A DNA stretch of 64,000 nt from Bernardetia sp. (GCA_020630575.1 JAHDBD010000004.1:1-64000), one strand, 5' to 3'; shown: positions 18,414 through 27,968, counted from the stretch's first letter. Numbers and translations are program-made. Notes: generated from the sequence alone by a model not told the origin.

Positions 18414-19769
18414 ATGTCTAAAAATAATCATGATACACAAGTAAAAGGGTTTATAGAGTCTGTAAAGACCAAACAACCTCATGAAGAAGAGTTTTTACAA
18501 GCTGTTGAAGAAGTAGCCGAATTCATTATTCCATTTATAGAAGAAAATCCAAAATACAAAAAAGCAAAGTTGTTGGAAAGAATGGTTGAACCTGAAAGAG
18601 CTATTTTATTTCGTATTGCTTGGTTAGATGATAAGAATGAAATTCAAATCAATAAGGGGTTTCGTGTTCAGTTTAATTCTGCCCTTGGTCCTTATAAAGG
18701 TGGTGTTCGTTTTCACCCTAGTGTAAACTTATCTATTCTAAAATTTTTAGGTTTTGAGCAGGTTTTTAAAAACTCTCTTACAGGTTTGCCTTTAGGTGGT
18801 GGAAAAGGAGGTTCTGATTTTGATCCAAAAGGAAAAAGTGATGAAGAAGTAATGCGTTTTTGTCAGAGTTTTGTAACCGAACTTTTTAGACATATTGGCT
18901 CAAATACAGATGTTCCTGCTGGCGATATTGGAGTAGGTGCTAGAGAAGTAGGTTATATGTTTGGACAATACAAACGACTAGCTAACGAATTTACAGGAAC
19001 ATTTACAGGAAAAGGCGTAAAATGGGGAGGTTCACTTCTACGAACAGAGGCAACAGGTTATGGACTTCTTTATTTTGTAAAAGAAATGATGGAACACAAA
19101 GGAGATTCTTTAGAGAATAAGACAGTGGTAATTTCGGGTTCTGGAAATGTAGCGCAATATGCCTGTGAAAAGGCGATAGAATTGGGAGCAAAAGTAGTTA
19201 CTCTTTCAGATTCTGATGGGTATATTTATGATGAAGAAGGAATTACAACAGAAAAACTAGAGTTTGTAAAAGAACTCAAAAATGAAAAAAGAGGTAGAAT
19301 AAAAGAATACGCCAAAAAATATTCTTCTGCAAAATTCCATAAAGACAAACGTCCGTGGGATGTAAAATGTGATATTGCACTTCCTTGTGCTACTCAAAAT
19401 GAACTAGAAGAAAAAGGAGCAAAAGCTCTTGTAAAAAATGGCTGTCAGTTAGTTGCCGAAGGTGCAAATATGCCAACAACATCAGAAGCGATTGATATTT
19501 TTGCTAAAAATGATGTTCTGTATTCACCTGGTAAGGCTTCAAATGCTGGTGGTGTGGCTACTTCTGGACTAGAAATGACACAAAACTCTCTTCGTTTATC
19601 TTGGACAAAAGAAAAGGTAGATGAAGAATTGAAAGAAATTATGAAGAAAATACATGCTAAATGTGTAGAATACGGAGAAGACAAAAAGGAAGTAAATTAC
19701 CTTAAAGGGGCTAATATCGCAGGTTTTGTTCGTGTAGCTGATGCTATGATCGAACAAGGTGTAGTATAG
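18414..19769 (+). CDS. gdhA: NADP-type glutamate dehydrogenase
   Basis: A 451-residue cytoplasmic enzyme that interconverts 2-oxoglutarate plus ammonia and glutamate. The glutamate-binding lysine is in GGGKGGSDFD and the catalytic aspartate in PAGDIGVG. The N-terminal domain opens with the family block RVQFNSALGPYKGGVRFH. The C-terminal Rossmann domain shows VVISGSGNVAQYACEKA, with Ser-Gly at the position typical of NADP-preferring hexameric enzymes. The length is that of the short (about 450-residue) class. It is monocistronic. The cofactor call is inferred from subclass, not from direct evidence. Confidence 0.95.
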   Translation: MSKNNHDTQVKGFIESVKTKQPHEEEFLQAVEEVAEFIIPFIEENPKYKKAKLLERMVEPERAILFRIAWLDDKNEIQINKGFRVQFNSALGPYKGGVRFHPSVNLSILKFLGFEQVFKNSLTGLPLGGGKGGSDFDPKGKSDEEVMRFCQSFVTELFRHIGSNTDVPAGDIGVGAREVGYMFGQYKRLANEFTGTFTGKGVKWGGSLLRTEATGYGLLYFVKEMMEHKGDSLENKTVVISGSGNVAQYACEKAIELGAKVVTLSDSDGYIYDEEGITTEKLEFVKELKNEKRGRIKEYAKKYSSAKFHKDKRPWDVKCDIALPCATQNELEEKGAKALVKNGCQLVAEGANMPTTSEAIDIFAKNDVLYSPGKASNAGGVATSGLEMTQNSLRLSWTKEKVDEELKEIMKKIHAKCVEYGEDKKEVNYLKGANIAGFVRVADAMIEQGVV

Positions 19770-19858
19770 TTTTGTCCACAAATAAATTTGTGGGTTTCTA
19801 TTATAAACGAATTGTGGTTTTATGCTGCAATTCGTTTTTTTGATTATGTATTCTCAAT

Positions 19859-20551
19859 TTATTCCATCCAACTTTTATATGTCCATTCATATTCTTTTGG
19901 AAAACGATGTTCTAGACAATCAAATGTTTCTTGTACATTGAATATTTTTTGTTTTTCTTCATCTTTGTCAAATTCTTTATCAAAAAAATGAAGTAAACTA
20001 TGTTTATCAACTATTTTATCTACTTGATGAGCTAATTTTTTAAAACAATATAGTCCACCAAACATTCCATTTCCTATTGGATGATAATTTGAAAGCTTAC
20101 AACTTACACAAGTTTTGATTTTGGTATTTTGTGGTAATAAACTCTGAATTTCTAGCAATGCATCTTCAAAGGAATCGTAGTTTTTTGTGTTTTTGAAATT
20201 GCCAAAATCAGTTTTGAGTTCTAAGAAAACGTTTGTACCTTTTTTATTTCCTGTACTAATTTGTGCAATCATTTCCTCCATTTGTGGATTATGTTCGATG
20301 GCAAGTTGAATTTGAAATTTTACTTTCATTTCAAAATTAGTAAGTATTTTTGAGCCGTCTTGATATTTTTCCCATTCAAATTTATCATTTTTTTGATTAT
20401 CAAATTCAGATATTTCAAGTGTTTCGAAGCATTGTCCTTCAAAACGAGTATCTCGCAATTTTATATGTAATGTACTTCCCGAAGTAGTTATTTTAGCTTT
20501 TTCTTCTCCGAATTTGTCTTTGTATATAATTGGGTAGATTAGTATTCTCAT
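19859..20551 (-). CDS. Hypothetical protein (possibly DUF6304-like)
   Basis: A 230-residue soluble protein without signal peptide. The N-terminal half is beta-rich (ILIYPIIYKDKFGEEKAKI, then LRDTRFEGQCFETLEI). The C-terminal half has CVSCKLSNYHPIGNGMFGGLYC, where a CxxC and a further Cys, with CLEH near the end, could make a metal site. The general layout recalls small immunity-like or DUF6304-type proteins, but I am not certain of the family. The minus-strand neighbour at 20642 lies about 90 bp upstream and could be co-transcribed. Function is unknown. Confidence 0.65.
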   Translation of the reverse strand: MRILIYPIIYKDKFGEEKAKITTSGSTLHIKLRDTRFEGQCFETLEISEFDNQKNDKFEWEKYQDGSKILTNFEMKVKFQIQLAIEHNPQMEEMIAQISTGNKKGTNVFLELKTDFGNFKNTKNYDSFEDALLEIQSLLPQNTKIKTCVSCKLSNYHPIGNGMFGGLYCFKKLAHQVDKIVDKHSLLHFFDKEFDKDEEKQKIFNVQETFDCLEHRFPKEYEWTYKSWME

Positions 20552-20641
20552 AGTTTCAGTTTGAAGTCATTTATGAACTATAAATATGCTCAAATAATTG
20601 TTGATTTATTAGGCAGGAAAAACTGCTTGGAGTATATCTTT

Positions 20642-21286
20642 TTATTTTTCTTTATCAATGTGTTTTTCCTTTATTTCCATAGAAAGCTCGTGAGCTAGAT
20701 TTACCAACAAGTCAGCAAACCCTGCTGTTTCTGCTAAAGCATTTTCTAAATAAGAATACTTTGGTTTCAATTTATTAGTTCCTTCTTTATAGAAGTGTTC
20801 CATACCCTTATCATAATCTGCTGTTACATATTTGTCATAAAATATATTATAGTCCTTTATATTTTCTAATAAATTTTGATGAACAGTATTAAACCTTGTA
20901 ATTTTTTTAAAAGTTGCTACGTCAATATCCCTTAAAAATCCATTTTGAACAAAAGAATTAATAATTGGTATTTTCCAATAGTCGCCATATAAAGTAGTCC
21001 TAACAGGAATTTCTCTACTATTAATCAAACTATCTGAGCGTCTATCTAAGCTTTCAAAGAAATTCACAAATCCTTTTTTATTTTCTCTTTTGCCTGATTC
21101 ATAAAAAGAATTTAAGTCTTCATAAATAGCAATATAAATTTCTCTCTTTTTGTCCTCTTTTTCTCTATTATCTTTATGTTCGCTTAACCAAAAAGCTAAA
21201 AACACTCCTGTAAATATTATGATGAAATCAAAGAGATATTTACATATTTTCAAAATAATAGGCTTGTATTCTTGTAACTTATTCAT
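20642..21286 (-). CDS. Single-TM membrane-anchored protein, unknown function
   Basis: A 214-residue protein with one N-terminal membrane helix (FDFIIIFTGVFLAFWLSEH) followed by a long basic and helical soluble part. The helix followed by WLSEHKDNREKEDKK resembles the DUF6090-type proteins of Bacteroidota (helix, then Trp and charged coil). No enzymatic motif was recognised. It sits in a run of small minus-strand genes, with spacing of about 110 bp from the gene upstream. The protein is probably facing the cytoplasm or periplasm as a helical domain; this cannot be decided from sequence alone. Confidence 0.65.
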   Translation of the reverse strand: MNKLQEYKPIILKICKYLFDFIIIFTGVFLAFWLSEHKDNREKEDKKREIYIAIYEDLNSFYESGKRENKKGFVNFFESLDRRSDSLINSREIPVRTTLYGDYWKIPIINSFVQNGFLRDIDVATFKKITRFNTVHQNLLENIKDYNIFYDKYVTADYDKGMEHFYKEGTNKLKPKYSYLENALAETAGFADLLVNLAHELSMEIKEKHIDKEK

Positions 21287-21397
21287 AGTTGTACTATTTA
21301 ATGAATTTTCTCCTGATACATTTTTAAAAAAATTAAATACTAATTTAAAAAAATCCCCAATGAGTATTTCATATCTTAAAAAACAAATATTATCTAA

Positions 21398-22015
21398 TCA
21401 ATCCCTTTCCCATTTTCTCTTTTTGATACCTTCTTGTTTGATAATTTTCCAACCCTTATCTTTTGCCATTCTGAACAGTCGTTTGCGTAATTTTCTAGGA
21501 TAAAATATTTTTCTACCTGTTTTTTTATTCGAATAGCTTTTCAAAATATCCATTTGAGCCAAAATTTCATAGGTTGCTGCACCACAACGCATTCCAAAAA
21601 AAGCATAATCATAAGGGGCATGACCTATATAAGCAGACACAATGCTATCAAATGTTTCTTTTTGATGAATACTTATTGGAATGTAAATAATTGCTAGTTG
21701 AACGCTATCTGGGTGTTCTCCAAAAATGCCATAAAAACTAGGAACAGAGTGAATAGCATATGTGCTGTGTTTGTCTTTTTTATTTGAAAACCAATGAAAA
21801 CTCTCTCTACTTGGAAGAAAATTCAAAACTTTATCATCCTCTACTTCAATGCCAACATGTCCTCCTAAGATTCCACCAAACCATTTTTGTTCTGTATTTT
21901 TATCACTTTTCAATGGTTTTGAGCCATATAAAAAATGAACTTTTAGAAAAGTGGTTTCTTGAGAATAGCTTTGAAAGGAGATAAAACAAAAAAGTAGAGT
22001 TAGAATTTGTTTCAT
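21398..22015 (-). CDS. Secreted protein with possible permuted NlpC/P60-like (YiiX-type) fold
   Basis: A 205-residue protein with a signal peptide (MKQILTLLFCFISFQSYSQ). Mature residues include GGHVGIEVEDDKVLNF and later YDYAFFGMRCGAATYEIL. A His in a GHxGI strand followed at distance by Tyr-Asp and a Cys at a helix start is the order seen in circularly permuted NlpC/P60 (YiiX/YebB-like) cysteine hydrolases. The C-terminal 40 residues are highly basic. If so it could cleave amide bonds in lipids or peptidoglycan outside the cytoplasm. The fold call is inference; the two motifs are what is seen. A hairpin precedes it in the transcript. Confidence 0.55.
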   Translation of the reverse strand: MKQILTLLFCFISFQSYSQETTFLKVHFLYGSKPLKSDKNTEQKWFGGILGGHVGIEVEDDKVLNFLPSRESFHWFSNKKDKHSTYAIHSVPSFYGIFGEHPDSVQLAIIYIPISIHQKETFDSIVSAYIGHAPYDYAFFGMRCGAATYEILAQMDILKSYSNKKTGRKIFYPRKLRKRLFRMAKDKGWKIIKQEGIKKRKWERD

Positions 22016-22044
22016 ATTAATTTTTAGATTTTATTTTATCTATT

Positions 22045-22073
22045 CTTCCTCATTTATCTTATAAATGAGGAAG
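22045..22073. other. Intercistronic hairpin
   Basis: CTTCCTCATTTAT (22045-22057) pairs perfectly with ATAAATGAGGAAG (22061-22073). It sits between the SpoIIAA-like gene and the NlpC-like gene on the minus strand. The T run is on the 5' side of the minus-strand hairpin, so it is not a classical terminator. Confidence 0.6.
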
Positions 22074-22086
22074 AAAAAACAGTAAT

Positions 22087-22509
22087 TTACATAGTTTCAC
22101 TATCAGAAAAACTCAAAATCCATTCTTTTGCCTCTTCTTTACTATCAAAGTATTTTGTGGTAAACTTTTGCGCTGATGGCTCTTCCATAAGTTGTTCTAT
22201 AGCAAGTTGAGCTATAAACTCCTTACTTACTACAAAAGCCGTTTGCTTCAAGCCCATTTCTACATTAGGAGCTGAAATAGTCTCGTTTGTCCAGGTTTGT
22301 AAAGTTGGCGTAGTAGTAAATAAAAAGTCTTGCGTATTAACAAGTACTCGCTTAGGCTTGAAATCTAAGGCTAACTTTAAGTAGTTTAAAAGCTCCTCCT
22401 TATATTCTTGTTCTGTTAAATGTTCAGTTGCAGCAGACCAAGTTGCTTCTATAAAGTTATGCTCTTTGAAAAAATCTAAACGCAAAAAAATACTCTCATA
22501 AATAGTCAT
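22087..22509 (-). CDS. SpoIIAA-like (STAS/SEC14) protein, paralogue A
   Basis: A 140-residue protein from the ATG at 22509 (MTIYESIFLRLDFF). A longer open frame adds a hydrophobic tail that the paralogues lack. It aligns along its whole length with the proteins at 42200-42604, 42784-43212 and 43446-43838: shared features are a Thr-Trp near residue 23, LTEQEY, QTW, EFIAQLAIEQL and TKYFDSKEEAKEWI. The pattern fits SpoIIAA-like STAS/SEC14 domains, which bind partners or lipids. This copy lies 20 kb from the signalling cluster that holds the others. Partner is unknown. Confidence 0.75.
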   Translation of the reverse strand: MTIYESIFLRLDFFKEHNFIEATWSAATEHLTEQEYKEELLNYLKLALDFKPKRVLVNTQDFLFTTTPTLQTWTNETISAPNVEMGLKQTAFVVSKEFIAQLAIEQLMEEPSAQKFTTKYFDSKEEAKEWILSFSDSETM

Positions 22510-22622
22510 AAAAAATAATATTAGTAGTAAAAAAGATTTATACAAACTAATATACATTTTTTACTCAAAAAAATGAAATTATTTCTACACAAAATACATT
22601 AATAATCTGATTTTCTTTATCT

Positions 22623-23861
22623 TTATTTATTCTTTCTAATAATGAAAATAGAAACAGCAATAATTAGTATATATCCAATTATGAGTAAAGTTAATATGTA
22701 GGTTTTGTTACGCTGCATAACTACATAATCAGCTATTCCTGCTTTCAAAAAAATCCATTCGTCTGCTATGGACGAAGCTATATTCCAGTTTCCTGTTTCT
22801 AATATTATTATTCCAGATTTAGATTTGAGGTCTATTCTTGCAGCAGTATTGATAGCATTATTTCCACTACCATCGTGTCCAATAATATTTGATTTTATAT
22901 CATCTTGACTATACAAATGAGGACCTAATCCATACACTTTTGTATTATTAATAAATGATTCTGGTTTACTCATTGTTTGAATAGTCTCTTGGGAAAGAAG
23001 ATTATTTTCTGACACATTGGCTATCAAAAATTTTGATAAATCTTCTGTAGTTGTGTACAATCCTGCTGCTGCAAGAGCAGTAAATTTATTCATTTGTCTT
23101 GTTGTTCCATCCACTTTATAAACTTGAGCAAGTTGAGTGTTTGAGTTTTCAGGATACTCAAAAGTAGAATTTTCCATTTTCAAAGGTTCAAAGACAGTTT
23201 GTATCATATATTCTTGAAAAGATTTTCCACTAACTTCTTCAATAACTAATTGCAATATCGTATAACCTGCCCCCGAATACATATACTTACTATTCGGTTC
23301 ATATCCTACTATTGCAACTCCGTCAGAACTGCCTGCATCGGCAGCTTTTGTCAATGATTCTTCGATTGTCTGAATAGTTTCATTAGGAGCAAAACCATCA
23401 TATCCCAAATCATCTATCAGTCCTGATGAGTGCGAAAGTAGATTTCTAATAGTTACTTTTTTAGTATCAAATTCACTTTTAGGAAGATGCCACCTTGTGA
23501 GATAATCGTCTATTGGTTTGTCTAAATCTAACTTTCCTTCTTCTACCAATTTCATAACTCCGAAGGAAGTAACCCATTTACTAATAGATGCAACAGGAAA
23601 AACTGTCTTTTCGTTTACAGGCTTATCTTTATCAACAGAATAAAAAAAATCTTGAGATACTTTTCCATTTTCTATCAAAACCATGCCAAAACTTCCTACA
23701 AATTCATTGTCTATTTTTTCTTGAGTAGCACTAATAAAAGACTCAGCATTATCTTCAGAAATAGATCTTAATAAAAATCCATTCATAAATCCATAGCCAA
23801 TAAAAGCTGTCCAAACTAGAAAAGCAATAAATATAAAAGCCACATTTTTGAATTTTTTCAT
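22623..23861 (-). CDS. Beta-lactamase-family serine hydrolase (class C/esterase fold)
   Basis: A 412-residue protein with an N-terminal membrane helix and a C-terminal helix (YILTLLIIGYILIIAVSIF), so it is anchored at both ends with the catalytic domain outside. The nucleophile motif is SISK (Ser-x-x-Lys). The second motif is YSGAG where class C enzymes have Tyr-x-Asn, so Asn is missing. The third region ends HDGSGN. This pattern is typical of penicillin-binding-protein-like esterases or D-aminopeptidases rather than true beta-lactamases. Substrate is unknown. It lies about 110 bp from the SpoIIAA-like gene on the same strand. Confidence 0.85.
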   Translation of the reverse strand: MKKFKNVAFIFIAFLVWTAFIGYGFMNGFLLRSISEDNAESFISATQEKIDNEFVGSFGMVLIENGKVSQDFFYSVDKDKPVNEKTVFPVASISKWVTSFGVMKLVEEGKLDLDKPIDDYLTRWHLPKSEFDTKKVTIRNLLSHSSGLIDDLGYDGFAPNETIQTIEESLTKAADAGSSDGVAIVGYEPNSKYMYSGAGYTILQLVIEEVSGKSFQEYMIQTVFEPLKMENSTFEYPENSNTQLAQVYKVDGTTRQMNKFTALAAAGLYTTTEDLSKFLIANVSENNLLSQETIQTMSKPESFINNTKVYGLGPHLYSQDDIKSNIIGHDGSGNNAINTAARIDLKSKSGIIILETGNWNIASSIADEWIFLKAGIADYVVMQRNKTYILTLLIIGYILIIAVSIFIIRKNK

Positions 23862-24001
23862 TTCTTTTTTGAGTTAGTTGTGATTATGTATTTGACAAAC
23901 ACCATTTGCTCTTTATGGAAGAAATACTAACAATTATAAAACAATGGCACTAATGTCTAAATGCAGATACAAACAAAAAGTAACAAAAAACTTCTTTCTA
24001 T

Positions 24002-25675
24002 CTAAAAATCAGCCTGTACTTTGAAACTAAATCTCTTTTTCGTCTTTGGATGACTAAATTCTAAATATTCAGCATGTAAATGCAAACGATTTGCTCTTTT
24101 TCCATACAAATCATCACCTACTATGGCAGCATTCAAGCCATTTGGATGCGCTGCATGAACTCTCAACTGATGTGTTCTTCCTGTAAGAGGATAAAAATAA
24201 ACACGAGTTTTTCCATCTTTAATTTCTAACACTTCATATTTTGTTTGTGCAGATTTCCCATGTTGGTAACAAACTAATTGATGTGGGCGATTATTCAAAT
24301 CTACACGCAAAGGCAAATCTATAAAAGCTGTTTTTTCTTGTAAAATACCATCTAATATAGCCAAATAGCGTTTATTTACAGTTCTTTTTATAAACTGACT
24401 TTGCAAATTATGATAAGTTTCTTTGTCTTTTGCAACAAGTAACAAACCAGATGTACTTTGATCTAAACGATGAACCAACATGGCATCAGGATATAATTTT
24501 TGCATTCTTGTCTGAACAGAATCTTTTATATTTCGTCCTGGAACAGACAGAAACTCGGCAGGTTTGTTGACTAACAAAAGATATTCATCTTCATAGACAA
24601 TTTCTAAGTCTTTTCCTTCTGCTGGATTTTTCAGCATTGGATTTTCTTCTACTTCTAATCCTTCCAACATAAAACCCAAAATAGGCTCACATTTATTACG
24701 ACAAGAAGGATAGAACTCTTTGTGTTTTCGGATTTCAGATTTTGGAGACTGTCCCCACCAAAACTCTCCTAGTGCTATTGGTTTAAGGTTGTTTTTATAG
24801 GCATAATGTAAAAGTTTTGGAGCTGCACACTCCCCAGCACCAGCAGGGGGAGCAATTTGTAATTCTTTACTAAAAATAGTTTGAAGACTTTTATACTCTC
24901 CTTTTGCATTCAGAAACCTATAATTATCAAACAAACGCTGTTGTAACTGATTACTTCTTTGTTTTCGCTCACTCTTAAGTGCTGCTATTTTATCTGTAAA
25001 GACTTTGAGTTGAGTTTCAGATTTCTCTAAACATTCTTCCCAGTCTTTTTTGAGTTTTTTGAAAAAATATTGTTGTTTCAGACTTTCATCTTTTAACTCT
25101 TCCTTTAAGTTTTCAAAATCGGTTTGAGAAAGTGTAGTTACAGCCAAATTCCTTTTAATTTTTCTTTCTCTTTTCTTTTTTGCTAGTTCTTTTTTAGCTT
25201 CTTCTATTTCAGTTTTGGCTATTTTATTTTCTGTCTCAACGTATAATTTTAGTTTTTTAAAATCTTGGTTATTTTCTAATTCTTCTATTTCTTTATTTAG
25301 AGTATTCAACACTTCCTCTTCAGGTTTATAAAAACCATTTTTTGTTAGCATATCAAAAACAGGAGGAACAAAATAAGCATGTTGATTACTATCAGCCAAT
25401 TTGCCTGAGTAAGCAGCCAAAAAACCAATTTCATTGTTGCTGTTTTCTACCACCAAAACGCCAAACATTTTTCCAATTACTAAACCTGTATCTTTCTGAT
25501 TTAAGCCAAAATTATGTTTCCAGTCTTTTTGATTAATTAAATATTCTTGTACTTGCTCAGCTGCTAATTTTACAATTTCATGAGCTTGATAATAAAAAGG
25601 GAAATTGAAAAGTGAAGGCAGTTCGATTCCTAAAATAGATTCTTTGAAAGGAATAAAACGATTTTTATTTGTCAT
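24002..25675 (-). CDS. RluA-family pseudouridine synthase with long N-terminal extension
   Basis: A 557-residue enzyme. The C-terminal 210 residues are an RluA-type synthase with the catalytic Asp405 in HRLDQSTSGLL and the later motif PLTGRTHQLRVH. The N-terminal 330 residues include a long charged coiled coil (about 120-260) and a part with SCRNKCEPILGF, usual in the long Bacteroidota/Vibrio subgroup. There is no S4 domain. RluA-type enzymes isomerise uridines in rRNA or tRNA; the target site here cannot be read from sequence. The gene is single and starts at a clear ATG. Confidence 0.9.
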   Translation of the reverse strand: MTNKNRFIPFKESILGIELPSLFNFPFYYQAHEIVKLAAEQVQEYLINQKDWKHNFGLNQKDTGLVIGKMFGVLVVENSNNEIGFLAAYSGKLADSNQHAYFVPPVFDMLTKNGFYKPEEEVLNTLNKEIEELENNQDFKKLKLYVETENKIAKTEIEEAKKELAKKKRERKIKRNLAVTTLSQTDFENLKEELKDESLKQQYFFKKLKKDWEECLEKSETQLKVFTDKIAALKSERKQRSNQLQQRLFDNYRFLNAKGEYKSLQTIFSKELQIAPPAGAGECAAPKLLHYAYKNNLKPIALGEFWWGQSPKSEIRKHKEFYPSCRNKCEPILGFMLEGLEVEENPMLKNPAEGKDLEIVYEDEYLLLVNKPAEFLSVPGRNIKDSVQTRMQKLYPDAMLVHRLDQSTSGLLLVAKDKETYHNLQSQFIKRTVNKRYLAILDGILQEKTAFIDLPLRVDLNNRPHQLVCYQHGKSAQTKYEVLEIKDGKTRVYFYPLTGRTHQLRVHAAHPNGLNAAIVGDDLYGKRANRLHLHAEYLEFSHPKTKKRFSFKVQADF

Positions 25676-25832
25676 TATAGGAAGTGAAATTTGTTTTTTA
25701 TGTAAAGGTAAGAAAATGATTCTTTGTATTTATTTTGATTTATTAAAGCAAAAAACCAACAACAATTTATTGTTATTGGCTTCTGTAGCTAAGTAATAAA
25801 AATTAAATTCACTTTTTACTTGTCTTTACTAA

Positions 25833-26213
25833 TTAATACCTAATCAATATTGAACTTGTTCCAAAACCATTTGAGTTACTTCCAAATAAAGTTACTCTAT
25901 AATATCCTATAGTAGTATGAGTATATTGTATGTTTTCTTCTTTAGATTCGAATACAAGTTGAGGACTAATTTCATCAGGAGAATTTACACCAATATACTC
26001 AATAGTCCATTCATAAGTAGCTGGATCTGCATTTTTGCTGGTATTTGTATATACTACAGATAACCCTGAGCTTGTAGAGGTTTCGTCGGCTTCGAAGTCT
26101 ATCTGTGGTGCAGGTACAAATTCAACCTCTTCATCTTTATCTTTTCCACAAGAAACTAAGCCAATGACTAGAAGAAGAAAGAATATTGTTTTGAAAATGT
26201 ATTGATTTTTCAT
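25833..26213 (-). CDS. Small PKD-like lipoprotein
   Basis: A 126-residue lipoprotein with lipobox Cys22 (VIGLVSCGKD). After a Glu/Asp-rich linker the rest looks like one PKD-type beta-sandwich: PQIDFEADET, then VVYTNTSKNADPATYEWTI, and a closing YYRVTLFGSNSNG. No partner gene is adjacent. Such single-domain lipoproteins are common in Bacteroidota; function is unknown. It is preceded upstream by a separate hemerythrin gene with a 170-bp spacer and is likely monocistronic. Confidence 0.75.
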   Translation of the reverse strand: MKNQYIFKTIFFLLLVIGLVSCGKDKDEEVEFVPAPQIDFEADETSTSSGLSVVYTNTSKNADPATYEWTIEYIGVNSPDEISPQLVFESKEENIQYTHTTIGYYRVTLFGSNSNGFGTSSILIRY

Positions 26214-26384
26214 ATTTTAATTGTTTTTTTTGTTTAAAGTTACAAATATAACAATTTTGAGTAAAAATATTGCAAACTTTATTTATCAGAGTAATATTGA
26301 TTCATGAAATTAATACTTTGTTTGATTTAGGTTGTGCCTAAAATATAAACTTGTTATTCAGGTGCTACAAAAAATAATAGAATT

Positions 26385-26825
26385 TTAATTTCTTTTTTCT
26401 TGAATAAAACTTTGATATTCAGTAGCCAGTTGTGTTTTTTGTTTTTCAGAAAAAACTTTACCTGCTAGTTGGAAAATAGTGTGTTCTTCATCATCCAAAT
26501 GATGATATACTTTGTCTCGTAACTCTTTAGCATAGGTAAGCCAAGCAGAAGAACTCATTTCAGTTTTGTCTAGTTTTTCCATAAGTTCGTCCATTTCGTG
26601 ATGTTCAGCTACTCCATGGCGTGCGTGGTCTTGTGTCATGTCGTCATCAAACAAAGGAACATAAAAATGACGCTCTTCGCCATCTGCGTGTATTTTAAGT
26701 TCATGTTTGAGTTGGTCATATAGTGAATGTCTTTCAGAAGTATCACCTGAAGTTTGAATAAGTTTGTCAGCTAAATCTTTCTGAGTATCATGGTCTTTTC
26801 GAAGAGCTTCAAAGATAGTTTTCAT
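26385..26825 (-). CDS. Hemerythrin-domain protein
   Basis: A 146-residue four-helix protein. Iron-binding residues are in sight: HDTQKDL at the first helix, HELKIHADGEERHFYVPLF in the second, HGVAEHHEMDEL in the third, and HHLDDEEHTIFQLA in the fourth. Such cytoplasmic HHE-domain proteins carry a di-iron centre and may sense or store oxygen or nitric oxide. The length is complete and the start is a clear ATG. It is not in an obvious operon. Confidence 0.9.
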   Translation of the reverse strand: MKTIFEALRKDHDTQKDLADKLIQTSGDTSERHSLYDQLKHELKIHADGEERHFYVPLFDDDMTQDHARHGVAEHHEMDELMEKLDKTEMSSSAWLTYAKELRDKVYHHLDDEEHTIFQLAGKVFSEKQKTQLATEYQSFIQEKRN

Positions 26826-26940
26826 AATTAAATTTTTAAATTAATAACTTGATTGATTGTGATAACTATAAACTAGGAAAAGTTGTTTGAAGGTATCATT
26901 ATGACTAACGCAAGATATTTAACACAGAAAAAATATAATC

Positions 26941-27855
26941 TCAAAAAATAGACAGCTCTGATTTTGTAGTAAAATCTTCCAAAAATCGCATTCCTTTATA
27001 CGAGTTTCCTTTTTTATTTAGTTTTGGACTCCAGACGGCAATTGTATATTGATTGGGATGGACAGCTATAATTCCTCCACCAACGCCACTTTTTCCAGGT
27101 AGACCAACTTTAAAAGCAAACTCTCCAGACTCATCATAAAACCCACAGGTTTGCATAAGTGCATTTATCCTTTTTGCTTGACTTTTAGTAAGTATTGAAA
27201 GATTATCAACTGTTCTGCGACCATTATTTGCAAAAAATAAGAATGCTTCTGAAAGTTCTTGACAGTTCATTTCAAGAGAGCAAAGATCAAAATAGAAATC
27301 AAGAACTTCTGTAGGGTCATTTTCAATATTTCCAAAGGATTTAATAAAATTACACAAGGCTACATTTCGGAAACCAATCGCTTTTTCTGATGCAGCCACT
27401 TCATGTGAATAGTTTAATTCTGAATTATTAGAAAGGCTTCTAACAAAAGCTAGAAAGTCATCTTTTGGATTTTCTAAATGACTAATCAAAATATCTGAAA
27501 TAACGATTGCACCAGCATTTATAAATGGATTTCTAGGTATTCCGTTATCTACTTCAAGTTGAACAAGAGAGTTGAATGGAGTTCCAGAAGGTTCAACACC
27601 AAGCCGTTTCCATATTTTTTCGCCTAGCATTCTATATGCTAAAGCTAGAGATAGCACTTTTGAGATACTTTGAATAGAAAATTTATCAGTATAGTTTCCA
27701 ATACCAAAATTGCCTTGTTCAAGTGTTGATATATGTATTCCAAAATTTTCTGAATCTACATAAGCTAATTCAGGAATATAAGAAGCTAATTCTCCTTTAT
27801 CTTCTACAACTTTGATTTTTTGGTATATTTCTTCAATTATTGCTTTAAAATTCAC
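26941..27855 (-). CDS. glsA: Glutaminase
   Basis: A 304-residue beta-lactamase-fold glutaminase that hydrolyses glutamine to glutamate and ammonia. The catalytic Ser-x-x-Lys is in FSIQSISKVLSLALAYR. The family block RNPFINAGAIVISD and the C-terminal GLPGKSGVGGGIIAV are intact. The start codon is GTG at 27855; no ATG lies between it and the upstream stop, and the resulting length matches the family norm. It is single, with a TonB receptor upstream on the same strand about 110 bp away. Functional link to glutamate dehydrogenase at 18.4 kb is only general nitrogen metabolism. Confidence 0.93.
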   Translation of the reverse strand: MNFKAIIEEIYQKIKVVEDKGELASYIPELAYVDSENFGIHISTLEQGNFGIGNYTDKFSIQSISKVLSLALAYRMLGEKIWKRLGVEPSGTPFNSLVQLEVDNGIPRNPFINAGAIVISDILISHLENPKDDFLAFVRSLSNNSELNYSHEVAASEKAIGFRNVALCNFIKSFGNIENDPTEVLDFYFDLCSLEMNCQELSEAFLFFANNGRRTVDNLSILTKSQAKRINALMQTCGFYDESGEFAFKVGLPGKSGVGGGIIAVHPNQYTIAVWSPKLNKKGNSYKGMRFLEDFTTKSELSIF

Positions 27856-27968
27856 TTTTGATTAGTTTAATTATTCTGTTCAAGACATAAAATTACCACT
27901 CTTTGAGACTTTAAAAGATACTTGTTAACACTCAATATGCTATAAGTTATTGATTAATTTAATGCTTC

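Noticed and set aside
22623-23861. True class C beta-lactamase conferring resistance
   Set aside because: The second motif is YSG rather than Tyr-x-Asn and the protein is anchored at both ends, so an esterase or peptidase-type relative is more likely.
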